DNA of 64,000 nucleotides from VSJD01 sp964617825 (GTDB taxonomy: Bacteria; Verrucomicrobiota; Kiritimatiellia; JAAZAB01): the NCBI GenBank assembly GCA_964617825.1, contig CAZTWL010000006.1:62001-126000 (forward strand), read 5' to 3'. The translations under genes were made by a program, and so were the position numbers. Positions 18,405 through 24,819 of this stretch are shown in pieces. Under the pieces are notes generated by a model. It was not told the origin of the DNA. It was given only the letters and a program-made list of their open reading frames with translations, and made no database searches. Every line of letters starts with the position of its first letter. Positions within the stretch are counted from its first letter, which is position 1.

Positions 18405-18973
18405 CTTGGCCACCACGCTATGGCCTTGGTTAAATCCTTGGGCACACCATTGCCGTTCGCATAAGATAAACCAAGATTAATTTGAGCCTCTGCAACACCC
18501 TGCTCGGCTGCTTTCTGCCACCACTCTGTTGCCTTGGTTAAATCCTTGGGCACGCCTTCGCCATCTAAATAACATACCCCAAGATTAAATTGAGCATCTG
18601 CATCTCCCTGATCGGCGGCCTTCTGATACAATTCTACGGCCTTGGTTATATCCTTTGAAACGCTAGTACCGTTTTCATAAAAGACTCCAAGGCAACATTG
18701 AGCCGCTGCATTTCCCTGATCCGCTGCTTTCTGAAACCATTCTGCTGCCTTGGTTAAATCCTCGGGTACACCTTCGCCCTTCGCATAACATAGACCAAGA
18801 TTAAATTGAGCGTCTGCATCTCCCTGACCGGCGGCCTTCTGATACAATTCTACGGCCTTGGCTATATCCTTGGAAACGCCATTGCCGTTTTCATAACATA
18901 CCCCAAGATTAAAGCGGGCAGCTGCATCTCCCTGATCGGCTGATTCGGCTAATTTGTTGAGATTTTTACGCAT
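18332..18973 (-). CDS. Sel1-repeat protein, C-terminally frameshifted
   Basis: The product (about 213 residues) is a chain of 36-residue Sel1-like repeats of the form AVELYQKAADQGDADAQFNL / GVCYENGNGVSKDI, at least five copies. Sel1 repeats are alpha-helical scaffolds for protein-protein contacts. The start at 18973 (MRKNLNK) has AGGAG eight bases upstream. The last 30 residues (PSREMQECKII...) are out of frame because of a 10-bp deletion in the sixth repeat. There is no signal peptide, so it is cytoplasmic, unlike most exported Sel1 proteins. It reads leftward from the second control block. It may still fold, but it is probably decaying. Confidence 0.8.
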   Translation of the reverse strand: MRKNLNKLAESADQGDAAARFNLGVCYENGNGVSKDIAKAVELYQKAAGQGDADAQFNLGLCYAKGEGVPEDLTKAAEWFQKAADQGNAAAQCCLGVFYENGTSVSKDITKAVELYQKAADQGDADAQFNLGVCYLDGEGVPKDLTKATEWWQKAAEQGVAEAQINLGLSYANGNGVPKDLTKAIAWWPSREMQECKIILGYVMRTATGYFRI

Positions 18974-19087
18974 ATGGCGTTCTCCTATTAGAGCCCTGTA
19001 ATATGGGCTGCATCTACAGTAAGTATTTTTAGCCACGACATTCCTTTATTGTGAACCTCTTTAGTTTCCTTATTTTTGCTCCCACGA

Positions 19088-19145
19088 TAGCATGGGGCAT
19101 AGGACAAACAGCGTCCCAAGAAAAAATTATTAGGATTGTTTTATG
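19088..19145. promoter_or_regulatory. Control region 2, duplicate of the WYL promoter
   Basis: TAGCATGGGGCATAGGACAA and the following bases repeat control region 1, including TAGGAC-N7-GTCCCA at 19100-19118 and the AT-rich run up to an ATG at 19143. Here that ATG opens only an 8-codon frame (MTVREFNL), so the gene once joined to this promoter copy is gone; the block now lies between the Sel1 gene and the gene at 19205. Confidence 0.6.
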
Positions 19146-19204
19146 ACGGTTCGCGAGTTTAATCTGTAACAGGAGACATAAAATCACATAGAGGCCTATC
19201 ATCT

Positions 19205-19771
19205 ATGATCGACAGCGAAACAGCCAAAGTTATAGCCCGACTGTTAAGCGAGAGACTGGTTCAGCTTGGCAAGGAGGGCAAACAATGGGCTCCTGATCCA
19301 TTTGAACCCAAGCCAGCCGTGACGCTTCGGAAAGGGATTGATATGCTGGAGGACGCGCTGAACAATCTGATTCAGTCAACAAGCGCAATTGAAAGGGAGT
19401 GCAATAAAAGCCTGAATAATATGCCGTGTGAATCAACAGGTATGGCCGATATGTCCGCCATCGAAGAGGCCGTGGCCAGAATCTTGGCGCATGTTCGGGC
19501 CATCTATCGCGTCGAGTTTCGTCTCGCCCAGGTAACGCCGCCACGGCTTCTGGAAAACTGTTTTCGTCTATTTCAGGGGATCGGACACCGGTTCGCCGGC
19601 AAACTAAACAATGCGGCCCTTGACATTAACCAAAAAGCAGAAGGTCCTTTTAAAACCGGCGTAATCTATACAACATACACCTTAGGCTTTGAACCAAACG
19701 AGGAGCAACTCGTTGCCGAATTCAACCGCGTTAGGGATGTTATTCGGGAGGTTGGGCAGCTGAAGCGCTAG
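19205..19771 (+). CDS. Unknown 188-residue helical protein
   Basis: This soluble protein has no signal peptide or membrane segment. Its sequence is mostly helical by composition (MIDSETAKVIARLLSERLVQ at the start, EFNRVRDVIREVGQLKR at the end). No family is recognised. A GAGG lies 10 bases before the ATG. It stands downstream of the duplicated WYL-type control block and is probably under the same control as the WYL gene. Confidence 0.6.
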   Translation: MIDSETAKVIARLLSERLVQLGKEGKQWAPDPFEPKPAVTLRKGIDMLEDALNNLIQSTSAIERECNKSLNNMPCESTGMADMSAIEEAVARILAHVRAIYRVEFRLAQVTPPRLLENCFRLFQGIGHRFAGKLNNAALDINQKAEGPFKTGVIYTTYTLGFEPNEEQLVAEFNRVRDVIREVGQLKR

Positions 19772-19838
19772 CGCCGGCACATAAGGGGTAAGTCCGAGAT
19801 TCTTGGTATTTGATATAGTTTTCTTCGCAGGCGATGGA

Positions 19839-20060
19839 ATTCGGGTCTTTGCCGCGCTCAACAAGCCCTGCTGTTTTGGACACAGAGGTCCGATGCCCCA
19901 TCGCCAAGCGCCCTGCGATCCACTCCGCGCCAACACACGTTCGACGACTTAACCACCACCCCAGAATTTGTTTCCGCTTGGCCCCTTCCTTCAGCGTCGT
20001 TACCGCATGCTTTGCGCTTGTTCCGCTTTTATCCGCATTGTATCCTCGCCGTGTACCGGA
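19839..20060 (-). pseudogene. C-terminal fragment of a RAYT transposase
   Basis: The minus strand encodes LKEGAKRKQILGWWLSRRTC, then GAEWIAGRLAMGHRTSVSK. This is the C-terminal helix-turn-helix typical of REP-associated tyrosine transposases. The catalytic HxH/Tyr part is absent, and the frame continues into unrelated sequence at both ends, so this is a remnant. It does not resemble the C-terminus of the RAYT at 28854. Confidence 0.6.
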
Positions 20061-20088
20061 TGGAATTCTTCCCCTTCGAGTTGCAGAT

Positions 20089-20697
20089 ATGAAAGCAATC
20101 CTGTCCGCCGTCATGTTATCTGCCCTTGTTTTTTTTCAAGGGTGTGGCCGGCAGCCCCGGATTGCAAAGCTGTCTGCGGCGTCGGTGGTTGTTGCTTTTG
20201 GAGATAGCCTGACTGCGGGGACGGGCGCCAGCCTTGCCGAGAGCTACCCTGCGGTTCTCGCGGAAATGCTCGGCTGCCGGGTGATCAATGCCGGGGTGCC
20301 CGGCGAAGTCAGTTCCGCAGCCCTCAAGCGGCTGCCGACCGTGTTGCAAGACCAGAAAGCCGATCTCGTCATTCTCTGTGAGGGCGGGAACGACCTGCTC
20401 GGCAAAGAGGATGACGATGTTATCCGCAAAAATATCGATGCCATGGTCGCCGTGGCGCGCGATGCAGGCGCCAATGTTGTTTTGATCGGTGTTCCGCGCC
20501 CCGGCCTGCGCTTGAAGGTCCCTCAGTTCTACCGGCAGGTCGCCGACAAGCACGGCATCCCGTACGATTCAAAAACTATTGCGCAAATTCTGTCGTCGCG
20601 CTCTCTCAAGAGCGATTATGTGCACCCGAATGCCGCCGGCTACCGGCGAATGGCCGAATCAATTGCAGGCCTGATCCGAGCGAGCCAGCAAGAATAG
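20089..20697 (+). CDS. SGNH/GDSL esterase, TesA-like, exported
   Basis: The 202-residue protein has block I VVAFGDSLTAGTG (nucleophile Ser in GDSL), block II Gly in NAGVPGE, block III GGND and block V DYVHPNAAGY, so all four SGNH residues are present. The order and length match TesA/arylesterases that hydrolyse acyl esters or thioesters. The N-terminus MKAILSAVMLSALVFFQGCG is a signal peptide ending in a possible but non-standard lipobox (FQGC), so it may be a lipoprotein. The start at 20089 is chosen because the signal peptide begins there; the upstream in-frame region overlaps the RAYT debris. Confidence 0.8.
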   Translation: MKAILSAVMLSALVFFQGCGRQPRIAKLSAASVVVAFGDSLTAGTGASLAESYPAVLAEMLGCRVINAGVPGEVSSAALKRLPTVLQDQKADLVILCEGGNDLLGKEDDDVIRKNIDAMVAVARDAGANVVLIGVPRPGLRLKVPQFYRQVADKHGIPYDSKTIAQILSSRSLKSDYVHPNAAGYRRMAESIAGLIRASQQE

Positions 20698-20817
20698 AAC
20701 CATCGAACAAGCGCGGCCGCCGCTCGCTCATCGTGCGCTCGTTTCTCCGCGCCGCCGTATGTCTCGCGTCGCTTCCCCTCCATTTTCACCCTAACCGATT
20801 CTAAAAGTTTCTCGCGA

Positions 20818-20934
20818 TACTCGTCTCCCCTTGGGACAGCAGCCGCCATGAGGAAGTGCAGCATAGATAGCGGCATCAAGGCCGCCACGGTCTGCGCCAG
20901 TCTGGACACCGGAGACTATTTTGGCTATGGGCAC
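20818..20934 (-). pseudogene. Frameshifted start of a molybdenum-carrier-like gene
   Basis: On the minus strand, PIAKIVSGVQTGADRGG (from 20934) is followed, after a one-base deletion at about 20880, by LDAAIYAALPHGGCCPKGRR in the next frame. Together they match the N-terminal pattern KIVSGGQTGADR...LDAA...PHGGWCPKGRR of the putative molybdenum carrier family. The rest of the gene is missing. Confidence 0.7.
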
Positions 20935-20978
20935 GGGATTTCCAGACTACGGTAATTAAAAGGCGATTGGGAATAAGA

Positions 20979-21548
20979 TCATTTATACTGGTTGGCAATT
21001 TCTTTTGCTTTATTCACCATATCGTCTTTCGTAACATTTTTGGCCCTTACATAGAAAGACGACACAACCTTGCCGCCTTTTTGCGTTACCTTTTCGGTCA
21101 TGGTTTTTATGGCCTTGTCGGGACTACCCCCTCCCAAGGTGACAAAAACAACAACTGACTTGCCTTTGAAGTCTACCTGTTCAATAAACGCATTGAACTC
21201 CGGCGTGGGCATGCTGAACCAGACCGGGCAACCCACAAAAATACGGTCGTAACCGGATAAATCCTTGTTGAAAGGCTTTACCGGCCAGGATTTCCCCTTT
21301 ATTGATGCCTCTCTTCCGGCGCCATAGGCCATCTCTTTTGACGGCTTGGTGACATCTTCCAATTTGATTACATCGGCTTTAATCATTTCTGCCAGGGTTT
21401 TTGAGACCAGCTCTGTATTCCCGGACCAGGAATAATATACGATGAGATTTTTCATCGTTGCCTGGTTTTCTTCAGCCTTGGCAGCCATCACGGTAAATAA
21501 GCCAATCATAACTGTCAGCATGACCAATCCGATAATCAGTTTCTTCAT
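20979..21548 (-). CDS. Flavodoxin with N-terminal signal sequence
   Basis: This is a 189-residue protein: MKKLIIGLVMLTVMIGLFTV is a signal peptide or membrane anchor, then a flavodoxin domain with the FMN phosphate loop YYSWSGNTELVSK, GCPVWFSMPTP and VTLGGGS. It should bind FMN and pass electrons, on the outer face of the membrane if exported, which is unusual for flavodoxins. The start at 21548 has AAAGGG seven bases upstream. A second flavoprotein gene lies just upstream in the same direction, with a small coiled-coil gene between; the three may form an operon. Confidence 0.85.
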   Translation of the reverse strand: MKKLIIGLVMLTVMIGLFTVMAAKAEENQATMKNLIVYYSWSGNTELVSKTLAEMIKADVIKLEDVTKPSKEMAYGAGREASIKGKSWPVKPFNKDLSGYDRIFVGCPVWFSMPTPEFNAFIEQVDFKGKSVVVFVTLGGGSPDKAIKTMTEKVTQKGGKVVSSFYVRAKNVTKDDMVNKAKEIANQYK

Positions 21549-21612
21549 TTGTTGCCCTTTCATTGTATGTTTCCGAATGTCTTTCGTGTGGTTTCCGGTT
21601 GGCAGCATTATT

Positions 21613-21801
21613 TTACAACTTTCTTTGGCCTTTAACATGAATTTTAATATTTCGTCGTTTGAATGTCGGACTGTCCAGGTTCTTGTTTTCCGCCACTGTT
21701 TCTTCCACATCCTTGACCCCGAACAATGCCTTTGTCCTGATTAAAGTCTTCAATTCTTCCATCTCACGTTCCAGCTTTGTCAGGCGTTCTTCAATCGTCA
21801 T
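21613..21801 (-). CDS. Small coiled-coil protein
   Basis: This is a 62-residue protein beginning MTIEERLTKLEREMEELKTL, a clear short coiled coil, followed by a basic tail. AGGA lies seven bases before the ATG. It sits between two flavoprotein genes reading in the same direction and overlaps neither. It may be a small oligomerising partner; no family is named. Confidence 0.5.
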   Translation of the reverse strand: MTIEERLTKLEREMEELKTLIRTKALFGVKDVEETVAENKNLDSPTFKRRNIKIHVKGQRKL

Positions 21802-21851
21802 GGCAGTTCCTATTGTTCCGGCAAGCGCTATCGCCTCAAATCTATTTTCAT

Positions 21852-22502
21852 CTAATCCTGCTTTCTGACAAGCCTTACGCCCATTTCATAAGCTTTTTGA
21901 CAATCCTTTGGAAATATCTCTTTCTTCCTTTTCAACTTCTCGCCAAGATTAAACCGGGACGCAACATACTTCGAATAATCATCAAACTGATAGGTGTCAA
22001 AACACAAGAGCCTTTCGCTTGGTCCAAAGATTCTTGCGAGAAAGCGTTCCGTATTTGCGAAACGCTGCTCATAACCGAATTCTTTCATCAGCCTTTCGGG
22101 AAGACCCATGGTATAAATAAACCCGGTAGATATTTTCTTGGGAAAAAGAGTCTCGGGAGGATCAGTATATGTCAGGTATGGGAAAACTAACCGCTCGATA
22201 AATGACTGCATCTCCCCGGTAATGCTTCCTAAATATATAGGCGAGCCGAAGATAATGGCATCGGACTCCTCAACTCTCTTAAAGATGGGCTTAAGAGCGT
22301 CTTTTATTGCACATTTGCCATAGCTCTTGCCGCCTTTTTCCTTGCAGGCAAAACAACTGATGCAGCCTTGATATTTCAAATCATATAGATGGATAAGCTC
22401 TGTTGTTGCGCCTTGCGATGATGCACCTTCGAGGGCTTTTTTAAGCAGGGTTGCCGTGTTCCATTCTTTTCTCGGACTGCCGTTAAATGCGATAATATTC
22501 AT
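21852..22502 (-). CDS. NADPH-dependent FMN reductase-like flavoprotein
   Basis: This 216-residue flavodoxin-fold protein starts MNIIAFNGSPRKEWNTATLL (FMN phosphate loop). It then has CISCFACKEKGGKSYGKC, the Cys-rich insertion seen in iron-sulfur flavoproteins, and IIFGSPIYLGSITGEMQSFIER. It probably binds FMN, with either a 4Fe-4S cluster or redox thiols, and acts as a cytoplasmic reductase in anaerobic metabolism. AAAGGAGG lies just upstream of the ATG. The physiological electron partner is unknown; the flavodoxin downstream is a candidate. Confidence 0.85.
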   Translation of the reverse strand: MNIIAFNGSPRKEWNTATLLKKALEGASSQGATTELIHLYDLKYQGCISCFACKEKGGKSYGKCAIKDALKPIFKRVEESDAIIFGSPIYLGSITGEMQSFIERLVFPYLTYTDPPETLFPKKISTGFIYTMGLPERLMKEFGYEQRFANTERFLARIFGPSERLLCFDTYQFDDYSKYVASRFNLGEKLKRKKEIFPKDCQKAYEMGVRLVRKQD

Positions 22503-22564
22503 TGGGATACCTCCTTTACAAATCAGTTTAATATGAGGAACACTTCAGCATATTACATCCTGAC

Positions 22565-22816
22565 TCACGGCCTGTCTTTAGGCCGTTTCCGAAAATCCCA
22601 TGGCGGCTCCGGGTTCTTGTCTGCCCAAAGTCCCTTTTACCAGCCTTGGCTTCATCCTAGGCCTCAGCCAACCGCTTGTCATCCGAGTATTTTTTGTAGT
22701 GTCAGGCAAACCCGTCCTGGACCATCTCAATATTTATCCCGCGCTCGCCGAGGTAAATATCGCCCAGGATGCGGTTGTAGAGATCCCGTTTAGCCCATTT
22801 TATCTCGACCTGCTGG
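22565..22816 (-). pseudogene. Thermonuclease (SNase) remnant with three lesions
   Basis: The minus strand encodes the C-terminal half of a staphylococcal-nuclease-like protein: VEIKWAKRDLYNRILGDIYL, GERGINIEMVQDGFA, a TGA where Trp is expected, HYKKYSDDKRLAEA, a TAG where Glu is expected, DEAKAGKR, a one-base deletion, then GLWADKNPEPPWDFRKR and a stop. The 5' half is replaced by the start of a GIY-YIG gene, so the junction at about 22816 is a recombination point. Confidence 0.8.
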
Positions 22817-22894
22817 CCGAATAAAGCCCAAATACAAGTCGCCGTCGTGCAGGGAGAGGAGGATGTCAACACAGTATTGGAGTTTGGCAGGCAC
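22790..22894 (-). pseudogene. 5' end of a GIY-YIG gene, truncated
   Basis: From GTG at 22894 the minus strand encodes PAKLQYCVDILLSLHDGDLY and LGF, the start of the small GIY-YIG proteins also present at 53548-53829 and 63744-64000. Similarity stops after LGF, where the thermonuclease remnant begins in another frame; the frame itself ends at 22790. Confidence 0.7.
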
Positions 22895-22976
22895 CCGCGA
22901 AGTAGAGCATAGCGCACTTCGGGGTTCAAGGCGGAATCTTTGTTTCTCTCTGAAGGGGAAGAAACATTAAGCCGTC
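22895..22976 (-). repeat. GIY-YIG leader repeat, copy 1
   Basis: About 75-80 bases upstream of the truncated GIY-YIG start recur at 24467-24547 upstream of the PHP-domain gene. Shared blocks are TTGAACCCCGAAGTG, GCTATGC, and (nearest the far end) ATGTTTCTTCCCCTTCAG on the minus strand. A weaker relative lies upstream of the GIY-YIG gene at 53829. Confidence 0.6.
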
Positions 22977-23057
22977 GCCGGTGCGGACGCGGATGTGCGC
23001 GAGGGAGGAGAGCGTCTTGATCTTGGACGCGCCGTAGCCGTGCAGGGGTTTCGCCAT
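22926..23057 (-). pseudogene. Start of a GyrB/ParE-like gene, truncated
   Basis: From ATG at 23057 the minus strand encodes AKPLHGYGASKIKTLSSLAH and IRVRTG. This fits the N-terminus of type II topoisomerase B subunits (YxASxIxxLxxLxHIRxRxGMYIG). Just before the expected MYIG the sequence switches to the GIY-YIG leader repeat and stops at 22926. Family assignment is from memory of the pattern. Confidence 0.45.
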
Positions 23058-23140
23058 AAGTTCCGGTCGGGAAATAAAATAAGCGGTGATATATCAGACG
23101 GGGGAAGGCATGCAAGCGGGGGATTCCCGCCAACGGCCGG

Positions 23141-24466
23141 TCAGGGCTGCCAGTATTTGACGCGGAGAGCGGGAGTGGTTCCCTGCGTTTCCTTGAGCTG
23201 GGCGACCGCGGCGGCCGCGTTGGTGCCGCCGGCGAGCGCCTGAAGCAGCAGGGCCCCTTCCTTTTTGCAGACCGCATTCTGTCGGGGGTAGAAATTCTTG
23301 AGGAGGAAGATGGCGTAGCGGGAGAACCGGAACTCGCCGATCACGTTCTGACGCCCGGAGACGGGATCCACGGCCGCGCAGTTGCGGAGCCGGATGTTTT
23401 TGGCGATCGCGGGGAAGTCCGGCGTTTCGGCGAGCACCAGCGTATAGGCGTTCGACAGCGCGGCGGATGAGTGCGCGTCGGTGTTCCCGATGCTGGCGAT
23501 CTTCAGCCCCTCCGCGCGCAGTTCGTGGTACATCAGAATGCCGAGATCGCTGCTGTCGGTGTTCAGGACTTCCAGGGCATCGAATTTGCCGCTGTGGAGG
23601 ATATAATCGGACTCGGCGGCCGGGATGTATTGCCGGTAATTGGGCCGCCAGTAGGGGTGGCAGAAGACGGCAAGCCCCCCGCGGGAGCGGATCCTATCCC
23701 ACATCACGAACGAAGCCGCGATCGGTGTCTGGATTCTGGCGGGCAGGCTGTCCGGGAGCGCAGCTTTCGCCGCGGCGACGGCTGCTTTGTACTCGTTGGA
23801 TTGGGTGTTGCACCAATCCGTCATGCTCTCGGACGCGCCGAGCGAGAGGATGTGGACGTTGTTCCCGGGGCTATGCACCTCCTCGCCGGGGAAGGTTTTC
23901 ATGTCCGTGGGAAGCGCGGCGAAGGTCTCGACCGCCGCGACCGAGGCGGTGTAACAGCGGTGGTCCGTCTCGATGGCAAAGTCGAAACCGAGTGTGCGGC
24001 AGGTGGCGACCATCATGGCCGGCGTTTCGTTCTTGCGGCCGTCCGAGAACTTGCTGTGCATGTGCAGGTTGCCGCGGTACGGCCGGAGCGCGAAATAGTC
24101 CGGCGCCAGCGAATAGAGCCGGGCGACCCCGAGCAGTCTGGGCTTCTTTTTGGAGCCGGGGAACTTCTGGTTGACGGTCAGAGTCTGCTCGGTTTCCCCG
24201 TGGAAGAAGGGGGTCACGGTCAGGCTGTTGTCGGCGATAGTGGCGGGCACGACCACGCTGTGGGAGGGCTCGCCATCCGCGCAGGTGGAGACGACCTCGA
24301 GGACGCTGGTCGCGGCGAGCGCGGGTTCGTTGGTGAAGACCAGCGTCACGGTCGCTTCCCGATCCGCCCGGACGATCATGGGATAGTAGTCGGCGAGTTC
24401 AGCCCGGGCCGAGAGCGCGGCCAGGGCGAAGAGAACGTAGAAACAGTACTGTAGTTTAGAATGCAT
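23141..24466 (-). CDS. Exported PHP-domain metallohydrolase (CehA/McbA type)
   Basis: This is a 441-residue protein. MHSKLQYCFYVLFALAALSARA is a signal peptide. An Ig-like or beta-rich region follows, and from about residue 150 a PHP domain: NLHMHSKFSDG, IETDHRC, GEEVHSPGNNVH and GNTDAHSS supply the expected metal-binding His/Asp/Glu residues. CehA/McbA-like PHP proteins are phosphoesterases or carbamate/phosphonate hydrolases; the substrate here is unknown. The start at 24466 is chosen because the signal peptide begins there. Its first 14 residues closely match the start of the GIY-YIG proteins (MPSNLQYCVYVLLS), and the same leader repeat lies upstream. The 5' end of this gene thus seems to derive from a GIY-YIG gene. 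Confidence 0.8.
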   Translation of the reverse strand: MHSKLQYCFYVLFALAALSARAELADYYPMIVRADREATVTLVFTNEPALAATSVLEVVSTCADGEPSHSVVVPATIADNSLTVTPFFHGETEQTLTVNQKFPGSKKKPRLLGVARLYSLAPDYFALRPYRGNLHMHSKFSDGRKNETPAMMVATCRTLGFDFAIETDHRCYTASVAAVETFAALPTDMKTFPGEEVHSPGNNVHILSLGASESMTDWCNTQSNEYKAAVAAAKAALPDSLPARIQTPIAASFVMWDRIRSRGGLAVFCHPYWRPNYRQYIPAAESDYILHSGKFDALEVLNTDSSDLGILMYHELRAEGLKIASIGNTDAHSSAALSNAYTLVLAETPDFPAIAKNIRLRNCAAVDPVSGRQNVIGEFRFSRYAIFLLKNFYPRQNAVCKKEGALLLQALAGGTNAAAAVAQLKETQGTTPALRVKYWQP

Positions 24467-24547
24467 CCCGCGGAGTAAAGCATAGCACACTTCGGGGTTC
24501 AAGACGGAAAATGGAACCCTTGATTCTCGCTGAAGGGGAAGAAACAT
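24467..24547 (-). repeat. GIY-YIG leader repeat, copy 2
   Basis: This is the partner of the copy at 22895-22976. It keeps TTGAACCCCGAAGTG and TTTCTTCCCCTTCAGCG in the same order upstream of the PHP gene's start codon. Confidence 0.6.
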
Positions 24548-24589
24548 CAAGGGGAATGAAGTAGAACCAAGTTCATTTCATTTTAGTAT

Positions 24590-24760
24590 GGGCGCGTTGT
24601 AAATGGGGTGCAAGTCCCCTGTAGGAGGATCGCACGCGGGTAATTCGTGAAACACTGCTACCCGAAGCCAACGTCATAAGGATAACCGAACAACGGGAGA
24701 AAGGTTAGATGAAACCCGCGGTCGACCTTTCGAATTGCGAACAACCATCTTTTTGTTACA
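24590..24760 (+). ncRNA. Possible structured RNA (group II intron-like 5' fragment)
   Basis: AATGGGGTGCAAGTCCCCTG forms a GGGG/CCCC stem of a kind seen near the 5' end of bacterial group II introns. Further paired blocks follow (GCGGGTAATTCG..., CGAACAACGGGAG, AAAGGTTAGATGAAACC). No reverse transcriptase follows; the large secreted-protein gene starts at 24820. I see structure-like motifs only. The assignment is tentative. Confidence 0.3.
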
Positions 24761-24819
24761 TTGCATCTAAAGGGTATGCACAAAGAGCAAAGAGTTGAAT
24801 TATTTATATCTCCAATCTC

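Noticed and set aside
20640..20909. 89-residue minus frame
   Set aside because: It is an artefact of the frameshift in the molybdenum-carrier-like remnant.
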